NCBI RefSeq assembly: GCF_910592395.1
Contig: NC_088312.1
Location: 6,326,001-6,390,000, forward strand
DNA length: 64,000 nucleotides
Reading direction: 5' to 3'
DNA from: Lineus longissimus
Taxonomy: Eukaryota > Nemertea > Pilidiophora > Heteronemertea > Lineidae
Shown: piece after piece, positions 1 through 18,891 of the stretch
Position numbering within the stretch: position 1 is the first letter of the stretch
Layout of the letters: the number at the start of each line of letters is the position of its first letter
Position numbers and translations under genes: made by a program
Notes under the pieces: model-generated
The model's database searches: none
What the model was told of the DNA's origin: nothing
Seen by the model: only the letters and a program-made list of their open reading frames with translations

Positions 1-298
1 CAAGATGCACTGCTATGTTTGTGCCTGATCCAATATGGCCCCTAGATTTGCCTGACCGGCTTGAATTTTGTGCAGCATGATGGGGTGAAGTGAAAATGAT
101 ACCTAATGTTCATTTTTCACTGCAACTTGTGTCTGATATGTCAGCCAAGTAACCATTTTGGATTTCACATTCTAGAAAGTAACTGCTTAGGTGTCCCTTG
201 ATGGACCATTTTTCTGTGTCATGATAGGCAGGGGTTGCAGTGGTACTCTTAATTTTGGGCCCCATCTAAATACAAGTTACCTGCCTGTGTTTGTAAGC

Positions 299-328
299 AT
301 GTATGTATGTAGGTATGTATGTATGTAT
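299..328. repeat. (ATGT)n microsatellite
   Basis: Seven imperfect ATGT tetramers. Confidence 0.8.
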
Positions 329-940
329 ATTTTGGACTAGGTACAGGAGGTTTTATGAGAATTGGTGGGTTTGTTTGCTGCTGTTTTGGAAAACGAGCAG
401 TTCATTGAAGATTTATTACGCAGTTCATGACAGAAGTTGTCGAGTATGTGTTGATTCATGAGTGCAGTAAGATTTTTTCTTAGGGTAAATAAATGAGAGA
501 ACAGGGCAGATTCTCTCAAAATCCTTGAAAACATTTGGGTTAAATCATTAACGAGTCATTTTTGAGCAGGTTTATTGATACATTTAATACATTTTGCGAC
601 ACTTTCCCAGTTCTATTATCAGATACGATGCTTTTGCCATCTATGCCATAGTCCCTGAATTTTGACAATTTCATGAATGTCAGTTCATCGGTGCCTGTGC
701 TGTAAACAGTAATGCACCATGTTGTTACTCGGTACACAGTTGGGGAACAGCAAAGTTTTGATTTAAAGCTGCTTTGTCCCTCCCTGCAAGATTAGGTTTC
801 GGCACAGATGAATTGATTCTCAAGCATGCCTGAGATTGAATGCGCGACTTGCATAATAAGGACCTGGTTAAAACCGGTTTTGCATTGGATGTATTCGATG
901 CCTCCTGCTTGTTCTTACCCTCCTCGATACAACATTTCAG

Positions 941-3477
941 ATGATGAAGAAGATTATGTAGTTGCTATTAAACCCACACAGAAGCTGTTTCGTAAGTCGT
1001 TTGTAAGGTTTAAATCAGGGGCAGATAGTGCTTGCATATCTTATAGAAATACAGTACACACTCAGTTTTTTAATATTTGGGTTCCTTAAAATATAGTTAA
1101 GGGGTGTAGTTAACATAACTCTATTGATTCTTGAAGACCTTGTCTTGTAGAAGCTACTGCAAAAGACCTTATGCAGCAATCTGTAATGCTTTTTTTCCTC
1201 TGGGGATCTGAGGAGGGGTTGTAGGGGGGGGGGGTGAAACACCGGCCGCGAAGGTGTTAAAAATCGAAGGTATAAAATTGTGGTGATGATGTACACATTG
1301 TCACTTTGCCTCTTTTTCTAAGATTCTTAAAGGAAATATAACATTTCCCTTGGATTACATTTTTGGAAAATTCAAGAAAGAAAAACCGTACTAGTTATGC
1401 CATCTATCTAACGGTTTACAGTTAAGTTATGTAGTTGGCAGCTTGGCCATTGGTGAGGGCACCCGCCACTAAAAAGACAACTATAATAAACTGAACTGGG
1501 TGTGTACTGACATCATAAGGTGTTCATTTCTGGCTTATTACTGTGAACTGGGAAATTTTTGCTAACATGCTCTCAACTAAATATTTTCATCAAAGAATTT
1601 TCATTTTACGCAACAAGAAAAATTATGTCAAAGATGCAATTTCACAAAATGGCAAACTATGATAGCAGCAATTTTTCCCGGTTGGTAGTATATGGAATGT
1701 GTATTTATCATATTCAGTTTTGTTTTTATATTTTTCATGCTTCCTCATTGATATGATTTAGACATTTTGATCTTAGTGGGAGGATCGACTTTTGTTTCTG
1801 GGGAATTTGGTGATAGCAGGTTTATTTCTTGCATACGATTTGTTTAAAGTTGTCCATTTGACACACGTTGTTGAAGGAAGATACTCTCTTGAAAGTGAAG
1901 GTGAAGTTTTGAAGGTTATGAAGCTGTTCACAGAATGCATTGTATAAGCCATGATTTTGTTGTATTGACGGTATCGCATGTAGTAGATTTTGGTAGCATG
2001 AGTGAATGATACTGTGTCAAAATTAGGTGAATGGTCCATGATGGTGATAGCTTGTGATAGCAAGCGTATATGTTTCCTCAGACCCATTGAACAGCTTCGA
2101 ATGCCTCACCAAGTGATAAATGTGTATTTCGAATTTAGGGCTGAATCCTAAGCAGGGCTAGTAGTCTTATTTATATTTGGAGTAAAAAAACTCGAATCAC
2201 ATGATGTCTGATATTGTGACCACCTATGAATCTGGTGGAGTAAACTAACGAACTAATGTGAGGTTTTGTCATTGTATTGTCAGATATTCCTCTTAATGAC
2301 CTAAAGATTTCTGGTGAGTCACGGAAAGAAAGAAACATGTTTATGCTTGTTTGGCAATGGCTTTGTGCTTGCTGACCCACCTGGGCATGTACAATGCACT
2401 GAATGCTTCAGAATTTCTAACTGCCGAAACATCTTGTGTCACATGACCGATTTTTTTGACTCGCCAAAGAGTGGTTTCTGTCGGTACTGGAATGTGTTAG
2501 ACATATTTTAGGCCACAAAGACAGCCGTGTTTTGACTGGGGATGCGTATCGACAAGAATCCAGCATGCATTTGTCTCTTTATTTTTTTGGGGCATACTAC
2601 TCTTATCGGAAGTCTGTGGAGTTAACTGACATTCATTGCTGTATAGTCCCTGTACATGTACCTTCCTTCTGCTATGAATCAATTTTGGCTCTGGCCGCGC
2701 CCTCCATTCAACCAAACCACCAGACACATCTCCCAAGGCAGTGATCAAGTAAATGTACAGGCTGTCTGTATGCTTCCCTGGATGTTACACCACTACCGGC
2801 CTTTCAAGATCGACTTTTGTAGCCTCAAATAATTTTGACATCCTCCCTCACAATGGACTGAATTCTTACAGCATTACATTGTTTTGGATTTGGTGCATAT
2901 ATTAGGCTGCATGCTTACTGCTTGAGATTTGTTTCTTCATTTACAATACTTATATTGTCATAAATTTTATCATGTTACCAAAGGCAGACTATCATATCTG
3001 ATTCTGGTCTTCCATTCGGGCCGACCAAGTAATTGGTCCAGAGTAAAGAAAATTCTATGAATGATTTCATAGTGTAGTGTTGTGGAGACTAATTCCATAT
3101 TTACCATAATATCATGGCATGGACTGCTTGTAACAAGTCAAATTCACAAAGCAATGAATAACTAAACATATGATGCGACCTTGGCTTCTGCAGTGCTAAA
3201 ATCACAAGGAGGGGACAAGGTACCAAGATGACCTATGTCAACTCCTGTCTAACCAAGGCACTTCTTCTTCACTAATGCCTTTCACAACCTATTCAAAAGA
3301 TGGTGTGAGAGGCGAAAAATTCTAACTTATTCTCAAATGTCATTCGTATTCATATGAAAATTCCCTTTTTGAGTTGTTAGAGAGAGCCATTTTCTGCATT
3401 GCTTGAATACCTTGTCTTCAAATTTATCCTATCTCATTGCAGATGATGAAGGCATCACACTGGAAGTGCTCTCGTAA
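941..3477 (+). CDS. Possible C-terminal exons of an unidentified upstream gene (941-991, 3443-3477)
   Basis: Two short candidate exons share the same phase. Exon A (941-991, 51 nt) follows a pyrimidine-rich tract and CAG, and is followed by a GTAAGT donor. Read in the phase where AT completes a codon, it encodes DEEDYVVAIKPTQKLF. Exon B (3443-3477) also starts CAG|AT and reads DEGITLEVLS then TAA. A is symmetric (phase 1 on both sides), so it could be included or skipped as a cassette in front of B. If the model is right, B is a terminal exon and the sequence after 3477 is 3' UTR, perhaps long; an AATAAA lies at 8674-8679. I do not recognise the protein. The stop codon in B overlaps a GTAAGT, so B could instead be internal. 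Short exons like these can arise by chance. Confidence 0.3.
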
Positions 3478-3625
3478 GTGGATCACTGTGGCAGGGCCAA
3501 GTACAGACGTGCAAGATGACAAGAGAGAAGAGATGAACAATCGGATGTTGAGAACTTTTGACTGTGGATGTCACAGCTTTTCCATACTATCATTTCTATT
3601 GCTGAGCATTAGAATTCCATTTATG

Positions 3626-3751
3626 AAACCAGATGCAACTGGTATCTTTCATTGCCTTTGGAGATCAGACTGTTCTGCTGGTCGTTAGAAACCAGATGCA
3701 ACTGGAATCTTTCTTTGCCTTTAGAGATCTGAGCTGCTGGTTGTTGATAGG
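3626..3751. repeat. Tandem duplication, 63-bp unit
   Basis: aaaccagatgcaactgg occurs at 3626 and 3689, followed in both by atcttt, tgcctttggagatc or its variant, and gctgctgg-like sequence. Confidence 0.65.
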
Positions 3752-4173
3752 AATGTTAATAAGTGATTTAGCACTTGGCAGTGATGTGTTCACTGCCGCT
3801 TCATCTCTTGGATTGTTTGTTGAGATCTGGTACGCCAATGTTCAAGGCGTTACTCATGTCTATGTGTTCTTGTCAAAAGAAATTTAGTGTCCTGTTTGAT
3901 TTCATGTGAGGTACAGGCACAGATTTGCTTTGTCTTTTAACTTTGATTTTGGTGTTCGACATCGGTTTTGTGTTGTTATCTCCACCACGTTGCGTGTATG
4001 TGATATTGCCTGTACCTCGCACGGGATGTCTGACATCTGTAGGTTGTGTTTTTCTTCACTGAATAGCTTTTAGTTCAGTCTTGTTGACTGCTGAAAACTG
4101 TTCAGTGACATTTTTAGCTAGCCTAACCAAATTTGTATTCAAGATGCATCACTAGACCCTTGGAAGACTTGAA

Positions 4174-4339
4174 TGGTACATCGTTGTGTAGTAGGGGATG
4201 TAAAGTTGGGATCAAGCTTAGAGGACTGGTTGAAATATTTTTGTGATATCAACATTTGGTACATCAATGTACAGTAGGGTATGTAAAGTTGGGATCAAGC
4301 TGAGAGGTCTGGTTGAAATACTTTTGCGTTATTCACATT
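4174..4339. repeat. Tandem duplication, 83-bp unit
   Basis: tggtacatc starts the copies at 4174 and 4257. Both contain atgtaaagttgggatcaagc and ctggttgaaata. Confidence 0.7.
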
Positions 4340-5254
4340 TTGTAATATTGTGCATATCTTAGATGTGCTGCAGCTCTGTTTAAGTGATCTCATGATAAAG
4401 GTAGATGTGAAATGCATGGAGTGTTGTATTTCTGTGGCTTCTTGAGGGATCACCCAGTGTAGCAGACAATTCTATTTATAAATATGTATTCAGAATTCTA
4501 ACAACATATGTAATAACCGTGCTTTGGAAACTCAATATCTCAGATTTAACACAACATGTATCAGGAGGATTAAGGAATTGTTTAGGATAGAGCAGTTCAG
4601 TTTGTTCAAACTACAAATGTATTGTCTGATCCTAACTCACGAGGATTATGATTCTTATTTGGTTATTATTTCCACAACGAGCACAGGCTAAATTCACTTG
4701 TCATCGACAAATATTTTTGTTTCTAAATTCAAAATTTGCTAAAAATTTACCAAATTCAATTTGATACTAATCACAATAGTTCTTAATACCCTTTAAAAGG
4801 GATATCAGTGTTTATATGATGGAGAAGTTATAAAATTCAAAAAGCTGCTTTAGTAATTGTCAAAGCGTTAGGCGTAGAATATAGAATAGTTGGTCCACAT
4901 TTTTATAGTGTGTCAGTTCCGAGTATAAAGTAAACGCCAATTTGACAGCGTGGTCTTTACTTTTCAGGTGGTAATTTATATTTTATACATGCAATGGTTT
5001 TGTTGCTGATCACTATGTAATCTTAATGTGATTTTGTGCATGTGGAATTTCAGTGAAAGTCTGTGTGTGTGTTTAGACTTAAAAATCTTTGTATAAATTC
5101 ACACTGTGTGCGTTTGTTAGTATGGGCAAGAACAGAATGAATATGACGAAAAATTTATAAGGCTCGATTGCATATTTTTGTTGGAATATTAGTCTTTCAG
5201 GGGTTAATGACTGGTCTGATGTGATAAAAATGGACGGTTCATCTTACTCTAATA

Positions 5255-5277
5255 CTTCTTCTTCTTCTTCTTCTTCC
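5255..5277. repeat. (CTT)n microsatellite
   Basis: Seven CTT triplets plus partial units. Confidence 0.85.
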
Positions 5278-8200
5278 AATACTTGGTTGAACCACTCAAA
5301 AGTGTATGATTAGCAAACCACCTCTGCTAGAAGACCACATTGGTTGACTAGCCTGCATTGCTATAACTAAATGCGGAAAAGTCTTATGCTGTACTAATAG
5401 CAATGACCATTTTCTTTTATAAATCAGTTTCACAGAAATTCCACATTGAGTGATTTTAAACGTGATCAAAAGAGTGATTGAATATGTGATCGGTGTACTA
5501 TTACCGAAAATAATGAGTGAATGTAACACGATTTTAATTTGATCAGCAAAACTGAATATCATGATGATGTTTGTCAGCAGACGGTAAATGTCACTGACGT
5601 CTGCCGTTTGCAGTATTGTGATCTTTTGTAAATATTGAAGGAAATTTGACTCATTTACAACTGCTGCTATCATTAGACGAGACATTTTATGAACTTACTG
5701 AAAGGACCACTAAATTTTCCTTTGTTTATATTTATTTCTTGTAATAAGAACGACCTGAGAGATGAAATTCTCATGACATCTTTGCTGTATGTGTGAGAGC
5801 AGTTGACAAATACCAGTATTAACATGATTTTTATCAAGTTACTGACGACAAAAACATTTTCATTCCAACCCACCGTTTCGATATTGATTCAGCTCTTGCG
5901 CGAGTGTTTCAAAGACATTACATATACCTCTCATGACATCTTTACTTGTGACATGTTCCAGCTGTTTAAAAGTTATGATCTTAGAGTCATGTATTGCTTT
6001 AAAAAGGCTTATAGTCAGTAGCTGGGGGATCAATTTTGTGGTCTTCAGGTGATAATTTTATACACAGTCAGGGGACATATTTGATTCAGTGATGAATAGA
6101 ATTCTTGTGTAAGCGTGAATAGACGTACCGTGAGATAGGCAAGATTAGATCTCTATCGGGGACTTTGTATAACTTACTGCAAGCTGACCTACCTGGCTCC
6201 TGCCAAAAGATGACCTTTTAAGTCTGTTGGTTTATTGACTGCTTCTGCTGTGACAAGTTGTCTCAGGATAGTGACTTACACAGCCTCCTTTCTGTGATGA
6301 AAAGGTATAAGTAGTTTTGAATGGGTTAAAAATTCCTTCTGAAATGTTAAATAATTATTTTTGGTATAAATTATGTTTTACATGTGTAATTAATCCTTTT
6401 ATAACTGTAGTTAGGTGAAGCCTTTCAACGAACAACTTTGCCATGGTGGTGCAATTGAAGAGAGCCATTGTTCAAGTTTGAAATAATATTTGCAAGGAGC
6501 CATAATGACTAAAGTTGGTAGCCCTAGGGGTCCTTGAATTTGTCTATTTCTCTAAATGGTTGGACGTTTGTTGTATGAAAAGAAAATGATTGACTTCTAG
6601 GGCCAGCCTTTGATGTTGAAATCACAGGTTAGATCGGCGTCTTGCCTGTTTAAAGTTACAGTTGAGATCACGTCGCTAGGATCAAAGGCCGAACCGATAA
6701 GTCGGCGTTCCCCACAACAGAGGATGACCGCAAGGACTGCTAATGCAGAAAGAGGTGAATTCCTGAACTCTGATGTTAGAACAAAAGCAGGCCATGGTTG
6801 GTTCAAAGCGCCCTCTAAATAGAACAAGTTGTTTTGGCTTGTGATGTTTACTGTAAATGTCACACAGGCATTGGGGAGGAATTTCTTACATATTGTCCTG
6901 TGATGCAAATATTTTGTGATCAAATTATTCCTGATCTCGTAACTACATCGATACATTCCAGACATTGTCGCCTGTGTATAAATTGTTGCTGTTTGTTTCA
7001 GCGTCTGTACTTAAAATACTTTAAAATATATGTTGGAAATTTAGTGGGTTTGTTTGGGCGAGGGTATGTTATTTGGGGCAGATTTCTCTTATCTTGGAAG
7101 GTACTCTTATGTCTGGTGGTTTGGGTTAGAGAGACAGGTGGTGTCAGTGCCAGTATCATTGATCGTTATGTAATATGCAATGCACTGCATTATTTTGTTG
7201 GCAGGTAACATTCTGGCACACCTGTTGGTGATAAGGCAGCCCATTTCAAGCCACTTTTGTCCTCACATACATGTAATGGTGCCTTTAAATATTTTCACTT
7301 TCATTCTTAACATTGGTGTTATTTTGTAAGAATCATGTTCAGGCTGGCTTGACTAATATTTTATCTTATTAACCAAGAATAATTTCAGAAATATATCCGA
7401 GTGTCACCCCAAAACAATGCTTACTGTCATGAGGAAAGTGTATCAAAAGAAATGTTGACAGCCTATTTAAAATCAGATTGTATACATGTGTCATAATAAT
7501 ATTGTCTTTGCTCAGTGATGAGTCTATTTAATGCAAAAACTAATAACTTTGCCTTTAGGTTTCAGTTGGACCAGTTGTTAAGGTTCCTATGATGGCATAT
7601 TCAGATCAAGATGAAAATGTTAATTCAAGCAATACTTCATCAACACCGTTCTTTTATTAATCCTCATAGTGCTGTGGCTGCAATTTTTACCACCTTTTGG
7701 ATGGCAGCATGGAATTGCATGTATTGTGCCTTGAATTGAAACTGGTACTCAATCCGAATGAAATGCATAATGGATTCATTGGTAAGAAAATTCCGACAAA
7801 TCAAAGTTGTTTTGAGAGCTCAGTTGACAACTTTAGAGTCTGTGGTAACTAAAAATTGATAGGTTTCGAATTGATCAACTGGGTATTTTTAAAAATGTTT
7901 TGTGGCTTTTCAAACTAACAGGTTTAGTTTTGATTTTTTGTTGCGAATGTGATTTTTACACCTAATGTGAATTCTTCGGTTTTGGTTGTGAAACGTATCT
8001 GTAACTATAGCAGATGTCACAGTCAGTGAGATGGTAAGAACAGCTGTCATGGTGTTGACACCGTTTTGGAGGGTAGTTGAGACAACAACAGCTTAATATC
8101 AAACTGTTTCACCAATCCAATTACTGTAGCAATCGTCTGCTGCATATTTCTCTGAGGTTAGGTAAAGCTGTTGGCCTTCTTACTGATTAAGTGGCATCCT

Positions 8201-8846
8201 CTAAAGATACAAGTTAGTTGAATTTATATGCACTGAGGAATCTTGTTGTGAATGCATGTTCATGCTTTGGGTGAACTCAATATAACATCTATAAAATTTG
8301 TTGAATGCTATTAAAGTGGCCAGTATTTGTTTCTTTCGGTCATTTGATTGAAATCAATCCTTTCGGACAGGAAGTCTTTTCTACAATGACTTTATTTCTA
8401 TAGACTGTATCTTAGTTTGGGGGTCAAATTTTAAGGTAATTTCTATATGCAAATTCACTTTCTCCTGTTCATGGTAAAGCTCAGAAGTGTTGGTGTTCAG
8501 TCAGGTTATAAATCATGGGTACTTTTCTCTCTTGAAATTGGACTTTGAGGTGAGCCCAAGTTTCGCTTGATTATGCAATCAAAAATCAAAAAGAATGTAA
8601 TTTAGTTTCTATTTTAAAATATGGCAGAAATATATTTTTCTCACTAAAAGATGTACATTGATTATATCAGTAGAATAAAGTTACTGTTTGGTAATAATTT
8701 TTCAGTTGTTGAATTTTGTAGTGACTTTCTTTGATGCGGGTTGATAATAAATCCTAAACTCATTTCCTTTATTGAAGATGTCATGCCAATAGAGAAGCAG
8801 ATTGTGAGAATTTAAGACGTTCAACATTGCCCCTTGATTAGAGAGC

Positions 8847-9046
8847 AGATGTCCCTAGTTTGCCCTTGGAAGCTCTGTGTTCATTCCGGCCTGGTTTATA
8901 ACCGCAAGAGTTCTGGTACTGAGCATGGAGAAGGTCAACACTCCCTCTTAATGGGTGCAGGGCCATCTCGGCCTGACGTTGGTAGGCCGAGTTGGCGTTG
9001 GGCCGAGATGGCCCGTGTTCGTGAGTAGATGTCCCTAGTTTGCCCT
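8847..9046. repeat. Fold-back insertion flanked by a 20-bp direct repeat, upstream of CDC5L
   Basis: The 20-mer agatgtccctagtttgccct occurs at 8847-8866 and again at 9027-9046. Between the copies, gggccatctcggcc (8960-8973) pairs perfectly with ggccgagatggccc (9001-9014) across a 27-bp loop. Small ORFs on both strands here come from this symmetry. The structure ends about 310 bp before the CDC5L start codon. Confidence 0.6.
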
Positions 9047-9288
9047 GTGTAAAGGCTTTCCTGATTTCCAAAGGTGATATGTCCGACAAATGAGAACTTC
9101 TAATCGTGATATTTGTCATCGTTAGCCAGCTGGATTAAGGAATTCATCAGTACTGAAGGAATAAATTGTCTCCAACGCCAAACGTTAAAGACGGTAAGAA
9201 TAATGTCACAACCAGGCCGAAGACGAATAACGATTGATGGACCCGCGGCTGATATGGATCTAGTCAAAATTCAAGCAGTAACAACTAG

Positions 9289-9300
9289 TGCGCACGCGCA
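9289..9300 (+). promoter_or_regulatory. NRF-1-type palindromic promoter site of CDC5L
   Basis: TGCGCACGCGCA is a perfect match to the known NRF-1 consensus (YGCGCAYGCGCR). It ends 56 bp before the CDC5L ATG, in the only locally CpG-containing stretch of an AT-rich region. NRF-1 sites typify promoters of housekeeping genes without a strong TATA box, which suits a constitutive splicing factor. Binding is inferred. Confidence 0.6.
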
Positions 9301-9355
9301 GTGGTTTTTTAAATAACACGATTTGGTGAAGTTTTTTCCAAATAACTCGATCAAA

Positions 9356-16199
<6,844 letters not shown>

Positions 16200-16553
16200 C
16201 GACTTATTATACCAGTCGTCAACTTAGAATTACATGTTCTGACTTTCTGCATGAGATATGATTAGTATACATGCGACAGTGTTCTGATGACTAGCATAAG
16301 AATCAGTGACGACAGCAGAAAAATTACCAGAATTGAAGTTAGAGACCTACAATTCCAAGGCGCCGCAGTGTGTAAAATGTATGACATGTAAAACATGGTT
16401 TGAACTCGACTTAACAGAGGCATTGTAAGGTTTGGCCGCTGCCGTGTTCATGCTTGGAGATGTTGGTTGAGAACAGTCCCTACAATGACTTGGATGTACT
16501 ATTGTCCTCTGATTGTGTTCATCTTTAATTCAGTTTGGAGCTAGAAACCAATG

Positions 16554-16559
16554 ATTAAA
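16554..16559 (+). terminator. Candidate CDC5L polyadenylation signal (ATTAAA)
   Basis: ATTAAA lies 355 bp after the CDC5L stop codon. It is the commonest variant of the AATAAA signal, and the sequence just downstream is T-rich. A TTTATT at 16591-16596 (AATAAA on the other strand) could serve the convergent gene, so the two 3' UTRs could meet here. Confidence 0.4.
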
Positions 16560-18122
16560 AACAACAACTTTGATGTCATAACATAAGTATTTTATTTCAA
16601 AATATCAAACATCCCAATCATGCATTGCATAATATCAAATCTCTTCATTTTTGATCAATTAGAGCACAAATCAGTCACATTTCAACATGTCAATCAATTT
16701 AAAACAATCAATCGGGTGAATTCACAAATTATCAAGAATTGCTAATACATACCTTGTTACTTAAAACCCTCAAATTTATCTACAATTTTATTTTCAATAG
16801 AATAGGTTTTTAGGTACACATTTTGTACATGCATAAAAAACTAAGTGGGCCTTGTTAGTTGTTTAAAGTCATTGGTGAAAATTCTGAAGCAAAAAATTTC
16901 CGTAAGAAATATTTTGTTACTCTCTGGTTGCGACTTTGGTCATCGGACAGTTAGGTATTAATTTGATTCTTTAGAGGAAATCTATCAATATTGTGAGTAA
17001 CCATACATTAGTATAACGTTCTTGATTTGTTGAATAAGCAATAAGACAGGCATGTGACTTTCCTTAGTACATGTATGTCATCACATTACTTTCTTTTGAA
17101 ATAGTTTTTGGAGAAGACAATGGACTACATTGAGATTGACTAGTTGATACAACAAAGTTGACTATCTGATATTTAAAGTTATACGAACAAGTTAAAAGTG
17201 AATATTTTTCTGACTGTCCTTATGGCGTTTTTGACGAGGAAGCCATACAGTTAGTAAAAAACATAAAGTTGACTTTGAGGCTGTCTTCAACCGATAAAAA
17301 TATTACATACAAATCCACCACATGTAATGACGCTTCAAGCTATTCACCTTCAAAAACAACCATCATTTTGAAGTGAAAAAAATAGGTTTTTCTCGTGAGG
17401 GAAATGCTCAAAAACGGTGCTCTATTATGCTCGGCGCCCCTTTCTCATAATCCTGGATCCGCCCCTGCAGAAGGCCTATATTATGTGCAATAGGTCTGTA
17501 TAAAACAGTTGCACCAAAAGTGGCCAAAGAGTGTCTACACGGTATAATGACATGTTCAAATTTAATTTCAAAATTCAAATTTGATGAATTTAAATGAAAT
17601 GGACTGAAATGTCTTGTACAAGAAACCAATAGAAAATATGAAATACCCAGGAAAGTTTGTCATGTTTAAAAGACTGTTTTGGTCACAGAAGAGACATCTA
17701 TTAGTCCTTCCATAAAAATAGAGTGGCGTAGAGGATATCACTTGAGATTCTGTAGCACATAAAATAGTGCAACAATAATGGTCAATACAACAAGAGCTTC
17801 TAGGGGTAACCTGTAAGATTATTCAACATATATTTCATTAGTGGTATTGAGACAGAAATGGTTAATTTTTGTTCATAAACGCATGAAAAGGAATTAAGAT
17901 AAGCAGTTTAGATTTTCAGGTGGTCCATGTCTGTTTGATAGTTTAACCAGCTGCAATACAAAAATGAGACTAAATCTTTGCGTGTGAAATCACAGCGAGT
18001 TCCAAATCCTCTGTGAATGTTTGTGAGAAGATGAAAATACATGGATTAGGGAGACTTGTCCTGAGCTATTGAGCTGATAGAGACAGGAATTGCATTGATC
18101 TTCAGTCATTAAACGCCAGTAT

Positions 18123-18310
18123 TTAACCCTTTAACTGCTGAAGCTGTTTTTGAAAGGCTAGCTTGAAACAGACTTCCTCGAAACCACCATAGAAACCATC
18201 ACCTGCACGCCACCTATCAGTAGAGGGGACAATCTTGTATATGAAACTCAATGGTGAATAACACATAGGCACTTGTTACAATTCGGCGATGGTGGCAGTT
18301 AAAGGGTTAA
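18123..18310. mobile_element. MITE with perfect 16-bp terminal inverted repeats
   Basis: The left end ttaaccctttaactgc (18123-18138) is the exact reverse complement of 18295-18310. The 188-bp non-coding element lies between the converging 3' ends of CDC5L and TMTC1, possibly within the TMTC1 3' UTR. Confidence 0.6.
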
Positions 18311-18891
18311 AACAGACATTATTTTGAATGATGTTGCATCATTTGTTCGTTTTATAATAGCAGTACACTGAATGAATAAATAAGTTACACGTGAAATCAC
18401 GTCTTTTTCAGGTTTTTGGCGTCAGTGTTTTAATACCGAGTATGAAATTTTAAATAAGGGGGTAATATTCATCAGCTTGATATAGGATCAATTCCCTTAA
18501 GTTGCTTTAACTGGCATCATGTTAATATCACATATTTAATCAACTGTGTTATCATTTTGAATGAAGTGTGTATAGTGGAGGTATCGCTTGGGAACTAGGA
18601 AGGTTGTCCAAAAAAATTGGAACGTGTGAATATCAGATTGACGACTGTTGAAGTAATAATAATACGTTACATAGAAAAGAGTTGACCTTTTGTGCTAGAG
18701 TAACACCTCTAACTTCTTGGGAGTAACTCAGCCAGAAAATACAGTTTGCTCCTTTCTTTGGTACAAGGTACCTGATTCAATAAAATTTAACAGCCAGCAG
18801 GTGGTACACTATTACCAAGTACCGGTTCAGCCAAGTAGTGGTGCCCTCATATGACTAGTAAGAAAGGTGAAGTCCTATGTTTTGCCCACTG

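Larger units (their letters stand above)
3478..8846. other. Non-coding stretch upstream of CDC5L
   Basis: No conserved protein is recognisable. Possible roles are 3' UTR of the candidate gene ending at 3477 and intergenic spacer. Apart from the small duplications at 3626 and 4174 and the CTT run, I see nothing. The open frames near 5.3-5.7 kb and 6.6-7.2 kb lack domains and splice support. Confidence 0.5.
16200..18891. other. Convergent gap between CDC5L and TMTC1 (3' UTRs and spacer)
   Basis: This AT-rich stretch separates the CDC5L stop from the TMTC1 stop. It must contain both 3' UTRs. I see no open reading frame with coding character. The recognisable items are the ATTAAA at 16554 and the MITE at 18123-18310. 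Confidence 0.6.

Noticed and set aside
5296-5685. 129-codon - strand ORF
   Set aside because: AT-rich hydrophobic composition without motifs or splice context; probably chance.
6597-7208. ORFs over 120 codons on both strands
   Set aside because: The segment is slightly GC-richer and could be an old repeat, but no domain or partner exon was found.
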